Shown: in pieces, positions 6,065 to 12,646 of the stretch
Layout of the letters: every line of letters starts with the position of its first letter
Numbering within the stretch: position 1 is the first letter of the stretch
Assembly: GCA_913056375.1 (NCBI GenBank)
Contig: CAJXNF010000036.1
Span: forward strand, 1-13,800
Direction of reading: 5' to 3'
DNA: 13,800 nucleotides
Source: an uncultured Pseudomonadota bacterium
Lineage (GTDB): Bacteria > SAR324 > NAC60-12
The notes under the pieces: generated by a model
What the model saw: only the letters and a program-made list of their open reading frames with translations
What the model was told of the DNA's origin: nothing
Databases searched by the model: none
Position numbers and translations under genes: made by a program

Positions 6065-7855
6065 ATGTACAAGCTCTGGCTACTGGGCTTTCTTCTTTGC
6101 TGGCTGGCCCAACCTCTTCAGGCGGCTACTCCTTCAGAAACTGACTCCGAAACTGCTGAGGTTTTGGAACAGTTGGAAACCGAATTTCAGGAGCAACAAC
6201 TCCGTGAAGCAGAGGAAGCTCTACGCCAAGCTCAAGCCTACGAGCAAGGCAATGGTGTAGAGCAGGATGATGCCGCTGCTGTTCGCTTCTACAAGGAGGC
6301 CGCAGAGCGAGGAAATTCAGAAGCCCAGTTACGCTTGGGAATTCTCTATCGACAGCGAAAGGGCGTACAGGAAGAGTTTCGGAATAAAAGCCGATTCAGT
6401 TTTGGGAAGACGGCTTTTGACTTCCTCTTCTCCAGCAAGATGGACCAAGAAGCATTCCGATGGTTGAATGCTGCTGCAGAGCAGGGTGTTGCGGAAGCCC
6501 AATATTATTTGGCGCAGTTTCATGAGCAAGGGATTGGCACCAATAAAAATCAGGGCCTGGCTAATTCCCTTTACGCCCAAGCCAAGGATGCTGGCTTTGA
6601 TTCTACCCAGGCCATTGATTTATTAAGAATTGAATACGATGGCATCCCTCCGGTAGTGCGTGAACCTGAAGTAGAAATTGCAGACTTGGCTCCTGCTGAA
6701 GCTGCAGAAATTGAAATTATCAGTACCACACCCGATAAGACAGAAATCGTCAGTGGCAACTTCACCGTCACGATCAGCGCTTTCAGTCCCCTGCGTTCCA
6801 TTCAGATCAATGGTGTCAACCAGGAGCTTGCAGATAACAGCTACGATGCAGCTTACTCACTACCATATGAACTAGAAATTGGTGAGAATTACTTTGACTT
6901 GGATGTGGTAACAGAGGCAACTCAAGCCAGTAAAGAACTCATCATTTTTCGGGAGACAGAGGAAATCAAGAAACCCAAGCCCAAGCCTCCTTTTCAACTG
7001 ATTACGATCTTGGGCCATACAGAGGACACTAACGCCACTAGTGCACCAGATGGCAAGGAGAAGATCCGAACGCTCAAGAGCAACATCGTCTTGGTTCCGA
7101 GCTACACGCACTACATCAACTATCGTAACTCCGTGGCTGCCAAGGGGCTCATCACTACAGATCGTCAATGGATGGAGGATCAACGTAACAAGGAGATCTT
7201 GCTGCGCCAGCTCAGCTTTGAGTGGGAACGCAAGTACACTTGGCTAGGCGATATCACGACCGGGTTTGGAGCTAATTCACTCGGACTGCGCGATGTCCCT
7301 GAAAGCTCAGACAGTGACCGCGATAGTTGGAACAGCGATTTCAAAGCCTTTTCCGCAGACTCCTTCCTCTTCGGGCAATTCAAACTGAAAACAGACAACG
7401 ACATCACTTGGCAAGGCAAGCTAGAACACAAGTGGAAAGATGCAATTGGCTCAACGACTGATGATGGAACCGCTGACAAGTTGGAAGTTAGCAACAAGTT
7501 TACACTAGCTGATTGGAAATACGGTACCAAGCTTAGCTACACCTTGACGGATCTAAATAACGACGAGAAAGACAAAGCTGATCTGAAATTTTCTGCGGAT
7601 GTCACTATTCCGGTCAAACCTGTTAGTTTTAAATTACAGCATGACGTATCAGAGAGTGAGAAGAGACTCGCCAACGTTGATGGTGTGCGTGAAAGAGATC
7701 GTAAGAACGTTACAACTGTTGGGCTAACCTACCCCTATGCTCCTTGGATGATCATCAATTTCTCACGCAAACTGGAAACCAAGACATCCAATCTAACTGA
7801 TAAGGACTACTGGAAGTACCAAACCGCTCTCCAGTTCACCTTCATCTACAAATAA
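6065..7855 (+). CDS. Secreted Sel1-repeat / Ig-like / beta-barrel outer-membrane protein, function unknown
   Basis: A 596-residue protein from the ATG at 6065. An earlier in-frame ATG (6032) lies inside fxsA; 6065 is preferred because MYKLWLLGFLLCWLAQPLQA then forms a clean signal peptide, with GGAA just upstream. Order: charged helical segment (about 25-52); three Sel1-like repeats (about 53-88, 89-146, 147-182) with wording such as YEQGNGVEQDDAAAVRFYKE, the second holding an insertion of about 22 residues; a beta-sandwich-like segment (about 217-298) resembling bacterial Ig-like domains; a K/P linker (KPKPKPP, about 303-309); and a C-terminal half of alternating strands that looks like a membrane beta-barrel, finishing in an aromatic-rich strand FTFIYK. 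I predict anchoring in the outer membrane with the repeats in the periplasm. No named family covers the whole chain. It is followed after 6 nt by the FecR-domain gene, so the two are probably partners. Confidence 0.8.
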   Translation: MYKLWLLGFLLCWLAQPLQAATPSETDSETAEVLEQLETEFQEQQLREAEEALRQAQAYEQGNGVEQDDAAAVRFYKEAAERGNSEAQLRLGILYRQRKGVQEEFRNKSRFSFGKTAFDFLFSSKMDQEAFRWLNAAAEQGVAEAQYYLAQFHEQGIGTNKNQGLANSLYAQAKDAGFDSTQAIDLLRIEYDGIPPVVREPEVEIADLAPAEAAEIEIISTTPDKTEIVSGNFTVTISAFSPLRSIQINGVNQELADNSYDAAYSLPYELEIGENYFDLDVVTEATQASKELIIFRETEEIKKPKPKPPFQLITILGHTEDTNATSAPDGKEKIRTLKSNIVLVPSYTHYINYRNSVAAKGLITTDRQWMEDQRNKEILLRQLSFEWERKYTWLGDITTGFGANSLGLRDVPESSDSDRDSWNSDFKAFSADSFLFGQFKLKTDNDITWQGKLEHKWKDAIGSTTDDGTADKLEVSNKFTLADWKYGTKLSYTLTDLNNDEKDKADLKFSADVTIPVKPVSFKLQHDVSESEKRLANVDGVRERDRKNVTTVGLTYPYAPWMIINFSRKLETKTSNLTDKDYWKYQTALQFTFIYK

Positions 7856-7861
7856 GGTCCT

Positions 7862-9328
7862 ATGTTTGTTTCACTCCGGCCACACAGGGCTGCCTGGATT
7901 ACTGCTATCGTAATGCTACTGATCGCCTTGGCTTTACCAGTAGAAGCTCAGCAGCGGGGCCAGTTGGTTCTGGATCAGGGTTTGGTCAAAGTCAGCAATG
8001 GTCCCAAGGTTCGCATCTACAATGTACCTGGTACAACCGTACTGCTCAGCGTGGATGATCAGGTCCATACTGCTAGAAATTCAGCAGCCCGTGTGATTCT
8101 GAGCTCTGGTGATGAGGTTGTGACCTTACAAGCCAATACTGTCTTCAAAGTGGAAAAGGAGAATGAACTTGCAGCCGAGAGCAATACACGTCTGCTGACC
8201 GGAAATCTAACCTTTGAAATCAATCCCAACCGAGCCTTGGTCAATGGCCGCAAACGTGAGTTCAAGATTCGTACGGTGACTGCGGTTGTGGGAGTCCGTG
8301 GTTCTGAAGGAGATGTTGGATTTGATCCAGCAACTGGAGAGACCGCCGTTGTGGCTAACGAGGGCGATATCTACGTAGTTCCACCCGATCTTGAAGGAGA
8401 TGAGCTTGCCCAGATTCCAGTTCCTCCTGGCTCTGACGTCAGCTTGACGCAAGAAACCATCAAGTTGCCTGGCGCGGACAAACCTGTTGCCAAGGAAGAA
8501 GCCGTTGCCAAAACTCGAGAAGAAAATAAACAGAAACAGGAAGAGCAACAAAAACAGGAGCAACAGCAGAGACAACAACAGCAACAATCTCAAAATCAAG
8601 GACAGGGGCAGCAACAACAAAAAACCCAACAGCAGTCTCAGGGTCAGCCCCAACAGAAGCCTGGTGGACAGCAACAGCAGTCTCAGTCTCAAGGGCAGGG
8701 ACAACAACAGCAGCAATCTCAGAGTCAACCTCAGCAAGGAGGGCCTTCACAGTCAGAGGGACAGCCCCCTCAACAGCAAGGGGAAAGTCAGCCTCCTCAG
8801 GAAGGGCCACCATCAGGTGCATCAGGAGAAGAGCCGCCTCCACCAACAGATGGAGAAGGACCTGAACCAATTAGTGAGGAACCCTCTACCATAGAAGAAC
8901 CTCCGACTGAAGAAGCACCTGATCTTCCTGTAGAAGAACTACCTCCTGTAGAAGAACCCGTCATTGAGGAAGTCGAAGTTGAAGAGGTTGTTGTTGAAGA
9001 AATTGAGATTGAAGAAGTTGATCTAGGTGATATCGCAGATATCGATCTAGGGGATCTTGAAGATATTGCTGCTGCTGCAGAAGAAGCTGCAGCAATTGCC
9101 GAAGAAGTTCAGGAAGCAGTTGAGGAAGTCATTCAAGAAGAAACACGCCCAACCGAGGAGGAATCTACTACCACCGAGGAGGAATCTACTACCACCGAGG
9201 GAAGTTCTGTAGAAGAGGAAGAATTAGAGGAAGAATTAGAGGAAATCGAAGAGATTATCAATATTCCACCACCACCTCCCCCTCCAAGTACTTATTCGAT
9301 CTCCATAGAGCTATGCTATGACTGTTAG
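7862..9328 (+). CDS. Exported FecR-domain protein with long Q-rich and E-rich disordered tail
   Basis: A 488-residue protein. Signal peptide at 1-29 (VEA before QQRGQ). Residues 35-173 form a FecR-type domain: repeated short strands, and the signature RTVTAVVGVRGSEGDVGFD (137-155) followed by TAVVANEGDIYV. In known proteins this domain is periplasmic. Here there is no anti-sigma N-terminus and no sigma factor nearby, so it is not a FecR regulator of the FecI type. Residues 223-310 are dominated by Q with S, G, P and K; 320-465 by E with P and V; then seven prolines (469-475) and a C-terminal end in CYDC. The tail contains in-frame tandem repeats (9020-9067, 9152-9200, 9218-9241). The start follows the previous stop by 6 nt, with AAGG lying across that stop as a likely ribosome site. 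Function unknown; a scaffold or spacer across the periplasm is one possibility. Confidence 0.82.
   Translation: MFVSLRPHRAAWITAIVMLLIALALPVEAQQRGQLVLDQGLVKVSNGPKVRIYNVPGTTVLLSVDDQVHTARNSAARVILSSGDEVVTLQANTVFKVEKENELAAESNTRLLTGNLTFEINPNRALVNGRKREFKIRTVTAVVGVRGSEGDVGFDPATGETAVVANEGDIYVVPPDLEGDELAQIPVPPGSDVSLTQETIKLPGADKPVAKEEAVAKTREENKQKQEEQQKQEQQQRQQQQQSQNQGQGQQQQKTQQQSQGQPQQKPGGQQQQSQSQGQGQQQQQSQSQPQQGGPSQSEGQPPQQQGESQPPQEGPPSGASGEEPPPPTDGEGPEPISEEPSTIEEPPTEEAPDLPVEELPPVEEPVIEEVEVEEVVVEEIEIEEVDLGDIADIDLGDLEDIAAAAEEAAAIAEEVQEAVEEVIQEETRPTEEESTTTEEESTTTEGSSVEEEELEEELEEIEEIINIPPPPPPPSTYSISIELCYDC
9020..9067 (+). repeat. Imperfect tandem repeat, 24 bp x 2, inside the FecR-domain gene
   Basis: Two adjacent 24-bp units (9020-9043 and 9044-9067) agree at 19 of 24 positions and encode DLGDIADI and DLGDLEDI. 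The frame is kept, so the repeat is a protein-level duplication within the acidic tail. Confidence 0.8.
9152..9200 (+). repeat. Perfect tandem repeat, 21 bp x 2 plus a 7-bp partial copy
   Basis: Units 9152-9172 and 9173-9193 are identical and encode TEEESTT twice; 9194-9200 repeats the first 7 bases again. Perfect identity including third codon positions suggests a recent slippage or duplication event in the acidic tail of the FecR-domain protein. Confidence 0.9.
9218..9241 (+). repeat. Perfect tandem repeat, 12 bp x 2
   Basis: The 12-base unit GAAGAATTAGAG occurs twice in a row (9218-9229 and 9230-9241), encoding EELE twice. It lies 18 bp after the 21-bp repeat and keeps the frame. Confidence 0.9.
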
Positions 9329-9339
9329 CATAACACCCA

Positions 9340-10095
9340 TTAACTCATTGTGATTAACCGGTGAGAATTTGGCTCTCGTCCCAGATGAAAGCGTAGGTAG
9401 ATGAGGAATGCCTTGTGGAGTTCGCGCAGATTGAGCTTGGTCGGTTGCCACTGTAAGTCCCCCACGGCAAGTCTTCTCAGTCCAATCACGGTTCCAATTG
9501 AGAGCCATGCAGCATCTGGGTTTGGTTCTGTATGGCCTGGACTGCGAATTCCGCCAAGGCGAGCATCCAGTTGATAAAATACTTGCTCTGAGGGTAGGAA
9601 ATCAGGAGGTAGTGGTTGACCACTTACCTGGCAGCAGTCCAATTGAGGCTGAACTCCGAGTAGGCAGAGAAAGTCCCACTCCCAGCGAGCTTTGCGAAAT
9701 AGATCAGCAGGTTCGCTCTGTAGAGCCTTCAGGATGCTGGCCAGCCAGTTGAAGTAAAGCGGGGCTTCTGTGGAAGGAATCTCGGTCAGAAGAAGAAGTT
9801 CAGCAAAATAGCTGGCATAGAGGAAACGAGAATAATCTTTTCGGATCGCTGGAAATAGATCCAAAGCCTCACAATGTTCAATCTTCACCATGGCCGTCTG
9901 GCGTCGCTCAACATAATCGAATTGGGCTAGTACCAGCGGCTCTGTAGCTGCCCTGTTTTGAGACTTCAGACTTCGAGCACCGTGGACAATTCCTGAAATC
10001 TTGCCTTGTTCACGAGTTAGAAATGTCAGAATACGATCCCGTTCTCTAAAATCCACGGGACGCAGAATAATACCCTCCTCATTGTGACGATTCAT
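9340..10095 (-). CDS. recO: RecO, recombination mediator protein
   Basis: A 251-residue cytoplasmic DNA-repair protein. The N-terminal OB-fold shows the family pattern: EGIILRPVDFRERDRILTFL (7-26, given in part), REQGKISGIVHGARS (28-42), and LEP-like TEPLVLAQFDYV (51-62). The helical C-terminal part contains YASYFAELLLLTE (93-105), the segment WEWDFLCLLGVQPQLDCC (about 138-155) and a final helical region. RecO binds SSB and RecR and helps load RecA onto single-stranded DNA in the RecFOR pathway. The zinc-finger of many RecO proteins (two Cys pairs) looks broken: C154 and C155 are present, but the second pair is replaced by residues RSPGH (184-188), as happens in some lineages. Convergent with the FecR-domain gene (11 bp between stops); preceded by a 180-bp gap. 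Confidence 0.9.
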   Translation of the reverse strand: MNRHNEEGIILRPVDFRERDRILTFLTREQGKISGIVHGARSLKSQNRAATEPLVLAQFDYVERRQTAMVKIEHCEALDLFPAIRKDYSRFLYASYFAELLLLTEIPSTEAPLYFNWLASILKALQSEPADLFRKARWEWDFLCLLGVQPQLDCCQVSGQPLPPDFLPSEQVFYQLDARLGGIRSPGHTEPNPDAAWLSIGTVIGLRRLAVGDLQWQPTKLNLRELHKAFLIYLRFHLGREPNSHRLITMS

Positions 10096-10131
10096 CCTTC
10101 AGTACCCGCTAGAGTCACGATCTATCATATA

Positions 10132-10171
10132 GATTCCTTATTTGTCAGTGGCTTCTCAACGGTAAGGAATC
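10132..10171. repeat. Inverted repeat, 9-bp perfect arms, upstream of recO
   Basis: GATTCCTTA at 10132-10140 pairs perfectly with TAAGGAATC at 10163-10171 across a 22-nt spacer. It lies 37-76 bp upstream of the recO start and about 105 bp past the stop of the barrel gene. No T-run follows on either strand, so a simple intrinsic terminator is unlikely. An operator or a leader-RNA hairpin are alternatives. The rest of the 180-bp gap shows no gene. Confidence 0.55.
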
Positions 10172-10275
10172 CAACTGCTCCAGTTCTTGTTATTTGATTA
10201 GTTTTTGGGAAACAACCGCATACACACTGCTGCTTTCGACAATTGTGATGCTAGAGCTTGAAGGGTAAGAATAAA

Positions 10276-11040
10276 TCAGAAGCGGTAGGTGCCGTAAAAT
10301 CGGAGGGATTGTTCCAGACGAGCCTTGCCTATCGAGCCAGGGTAGCTGATGTCAATTCCACTTTCTGGTAAAGAGAAAACCGAAAGGTCGTACAAAGTAT
10401 ACTCAGCTCCCACTCGGAGCGCATCGTCGATTCGAATTGAAATGGGAACTTCCAAACCGTTCAGTGACGATTGGGCACGGGCATTCTCTATCGAATCTGT
10501 TAGATGCCCAGAGCCCCAGATGCCGATCACAATTTCTGGAGCCAGTGTCAAAGAGGGACGATCAATCCACATCCAACCTGCTGTTATACCCAATGTTTCC
10601 TGTGTATAGCGAATCTCGTCCGTCGCGCTAGCACCTCCGGCAATCTCGATTACCAACCATTGAAGGCCTAAGGTATAACCGATTGAGCCAAGCCAGTGGT
10701 ACTGAGCCACTAAGGCAGTTCCGTTGAGCGAAGTGTCTTGCCCAAATTTGCTGTAAGAACCATCCGCAACACCAACACCAATACTGACTTGCTGGCGATG
10801 ACCGATGCTATGGCCCACCGTCTGCTCCAGTACAGGTCTTTCCTCAGCTATTATAGGTGGAGGTACGGAAGGAGCCTCCATGATGATTTCAATTTCTTCA
10901 TCGCAGGTATAGGCGATGACGCTTTCTTCCAGACCCAGACGTTGCATTTCCATTCGTTCTTCATTCGAACAATTTCCCCAAGCGCTTACTGTCGATAGCA
11001 AGCAAGCCAGCAATACACAAAAGCGCTTCAATTGATACAT
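10276..11040 (-). CDS. Small outer-membrane beta-barrel protein, unrecognised
   Basis: A 254-residue secreted protein. A signal peptide covers about 1-20 (basic YQLKR, hydrophobic core, cleavage near VSA). Then comes a short segment with two cysteines (C24 and C46) around a predicted amphipathic helix (EERMEMQRLGLEESVIAYTC in part), an acidic/proline linker (about 47-75), and from about 84 an alternating-strand pattern (QVSIGVGVADGSYSKFG; TLGLQWLVIEIAGG; ETLGITAGWMWI; LRVGAEYTLYDLSVF). It ends in LRFYGTYRF, with the terminal phenylalanine typical of the signal read by the BAM assembly machinery. I predict an 8- to 10-strand outer-membrane barrel. It could be a general OmpA-like porin or an opacity-type surface protein; no motif decides it. 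It stands alone between recO and fliI on the same strand, with a probable promoter at 11144-11171. Confidence 0.78.
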   Translation of the reverse strand: MYQLKRFCVLLACLLSTVSAWGNCSNEERMEMQRLGLEESVIAYTCDEEIEIIMEAPSVPPPIIAEERPVLEQTVGHSIGHRQQVSIGVGVADGSYSKFGQDTSLNGTALVAQYHWLGSIGYTLGLQWLVIEIAGGASATDEIRYTQETLGITAGWMWIDRPSLTLAPEIVIGIWGSGHLTDSIENARAQSSLNGLEVPISIRIDDALRVGAEYTLYDLSVFSLPESGIDISYPGSIGKARLEQSLRFYGTYRF

Positions 11041-11117
11041 TTAGCAACGTTTTCCAAGGGTTAGTAATTGAAGCACCAGATGCAACAATCATGAAAGCGA
11101 CAAATGAAGTAGCATCC

Positions 11118-11133
11118 TCAACAAGTTTGTTGA
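11118..11133. repeat. Near-palindrome in the leader of the beta-barrel gene
   Basis: TCAACAA at 11118-11124 and TTGTTGA at 11127-11133 are perfect inverted arms around a 2-base centre. The site falls a few bases downstream of the predicted transcription start, where a repressor operator would act; a very tight hairpin is less likely. No regulator is identified. Confidence 0.4.
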
Positions 11134-11143
11134 TACGTCTGAA

Positions 11144-11171
11144 AGTATACTGAAATGCAAGGTGCTTTTAA
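11144..11171 (-). promoter_or_regulatory. Probable sigma-70 promoter of the beta-barrel gene
   Basis: On the - strand, TTAAAA (11166-11171, 4 of 6 to the -35 consensus) and TATACT (11144-11149, 5 of 6 to the -10 consensus) are 16 bp apart. Transcription would start near 11137, giving a leader of roughly 97 nt before the ATG at 11040. The lack of a gene directly upstream in this 253-bp gap fits an independent promoter. Judged by eye only. Confidence 0.45.
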
Positions 11172-11293
11172 GCTACCACAACTTAGAATATTTGAGAGGT
11201 ATGGGCGGAACTGGTTGGACAAGAAATAGGCAAATGGAACTGTGTGCCTCCAAAGATCTATTATTAGAGAGATTGAATCAGAGGAGGAAGAGT

Positions 11294-12646
11294 CTACTGA
11301 AGGCGATCACCAAAAATGTTCTGCAACTGAGAAATACATTCTTCGAAAGGAGTATTTTCACGCATTCCCTGACGAACAAACTCCAGCATCATCGGATATT
11401 TCTGGATGGCATAGTCGATCTCAGGATTACTCCCTCGAACATAAGCCCCAATATTGATCAGATCCTCCGCTTCTCGATAGGTGGCTAAGGTTCCACGAAA
11501 CAGTTGTGCCATCTTCTGGTGTAATTCAGAGGTCACTTCCGGCATCACCCGACTGGCTGAGAGTAATAGATCAATCGCTGGATAGGTTCCCTTCGCAGCA
11601 AGATCACGGCTGAGAACAATGTGGCCATCCACAATCGCCCGAGCTGCATCACCAATTGGATCATTCGCATCGTCTCCCTCTACTAACACGGTGTAGAAGC
11701 CTGTGATGGATCCACGTTCTCCTTGAGTTCCTGCTCGCTCAAGTAGATTCGGCATCATTGCGAACACGGAAGGAGGGTAGCCCTTGGTAGTCGGTGGTTC
11801 TCCGGCTGCCAATCCAATTTCTCGTTGAGCCATCGCAAAGCGTGTCAGAGAATCCATGGTCAAGAGCACATCCTTGCCTTGCGCGCGAAAGAACTCAGCA
11901 ATCGCGGTAGCTACAAAAGCACCTCGTAGTCGCAATAAAGCTGGCTGGTCCGATGTCGCGACTACGACGATGGAACGAGCCATCCCCTCTGGTCCTAAAA
12001 TTCCTTCAATGAAATCTTTGACCTCACGTCCACGCTCCCCAATCAGGGCGATCACGTTTACGTCTGCATCGGTGTAGCGGGCCATCATTCCAAGCAACAC
12101 AGACTTACCAACTCCAGAACCTGCTAAAATCCCAACACGCTGTCCACGACCACAGGTCAATGTTCCATTGATAACTCGGACACCTACATCAAGTGGTTCG
12201 AAAACACGAGGTCGATTGAGAGGATTGATCGAAGGGGGATAGAGGGGTGTTTCCGTGTGTGTGAATAGTTCCCCTTGGCCATCAATCGGTCTCATCAGTG
12301 GATCAATCACACGACCCAAAAGACCCTCTCCAACACGAATGCTTGGATCTCGGTGGTTGTAGAGGATTCGGCAGTGGGGTCCTACATTGGTCATCTGCTC
12401 AAGCAGCATCACCAAGATTTTGTCTTCCCGAAAACCGACTACCTCAGCTGGAACAGAAACACGAGTTTGCGGATCGTAGAGGAAACACATGCTGCCCTTT
12501 GAGCAGCCAGGATTAGTCGCCTCAATCAGGTGACCAATCATCTGGGTCACTCGGCCTTCCGCTCGTAAAGGCTTGAAGCGCTGTACTGTCTTTAGGTAGG
12601 GACCAAGGTGGGAGTATCGTATCTGCTCAGCAGCTTCAGCGTTCAT
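11294..12646 (-). CDS. fliI: FliI, flagellar type III export ATPase
   Basis: A 450-residue cytoplasmic ATPase related to the F1 beta subunit, powering export of flagellar rod, hook and filament proteins. Start: the ATG at 12646 is preferred; an in-frame TTG at 12658 would add 4 residues but overlaps the GGAA that serves as ribosome site for the ATG. Motifs (450-residue numbering): Walker A AGSGVGKS (175-182), catalytic glutamate in GERGREV (E204), Walker B LLTMDS (D265), the family stretch GEPPTTKGYPPSVF (282-295), arginine-finger region LSASRVMPE (R366), and YREAEDLINIGAY (390-402). Wording distinguishes it from F1 beta and from Rho. Length is close to Salmonella FliI (456). The start overlaps the fliH stop by 11 bp. 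FliJ, which often follows, is not found downstream. Confidence 0.95.
   Translation of the reverse strand: MNAEAAEQIRYSHLGPYLKTVQRFKPLRAEGRVTQMIGHLIEATNPGCSKGSMCFLYDPQTRVSVPAEVVGFREDKILVMLLEQMTNVGPHCRILYNHRDPSIRVGEGLLGRVIDPLMRPIDGQGELFTHTETPLYPPSINPLNRPRVFEPLDVGVRVINGTLTCGRGQRVGILAGSGVGKSVLLGMMARYTDADVNVIALIGERGREVKDFIEGILGPEGMARSIVVVATSDQPALLRLRGAFVATAIAEFFRAQGKDVLLTMDSLTRFAMAQREIGLAAGEPPTTKGYPPSVFAMMPNLLERAGTQGERGSITGFYTVLVEGDDANDPIGDAARAIVDGHIVLSRDLAAKGTYPAIDLLLSASRVMPEVTSELHQKMAQLFRGTLATYREAEDLINIGAYVRGSNPEIDYAIQKYPMMLEFVRQGMRENTPFEECISQLQNIFGDRLQ

Noticed and set aside
8207..8870. Long leucine-rich and alanine/valine-rich reading frames on the - strand (176 and 136 codons) opposite the Q-rich tail
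   Set aside because: They are shadows: CAG/CAA repeats read in reverse give leucine codons, and stops are rare there by composition. No ribosome site or family resemblance.
8487..8894. 135-codon + frame rich in N, S, R and K inside the FecR-domain gene
   Set aside because: It is the shifted reading of the same low-complexity repeats (CAACAG as asparagine/serine codons) and lacks domain features.
7862..9328. FecR-domain protein as an iron-responsive anti-sigma factor
   Set aside because: It has a cleavable signal peptide instead of a cytoplasmic anti-sigma part, and no sigma factor or TonB receptor lies nearby.
9312..9332. Hairpin TATGCTA/TAGCATA-like at the end of the FecR-domain gene as a terminator
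   Set aside because: A 7-bp A/T-rich stem with a 7-nt loop and no T-run after it; too weak to call.
10999..11010. LLAC at residues 10-13 of the beta-barrel protein as a lipoprotein lipobox
   Set aside because: The hydrophobic stretch before the cysteine is too short, and a standard signal-peptidase I site follows at about residue 20.
11162..11488. 108-codon + frame spanning the gap and the end of fliI
   Set aside because: More than half lies antisense to the conserved fliI C-terminus, there is no ribosome site, and the protein shows no recognisable pattern.
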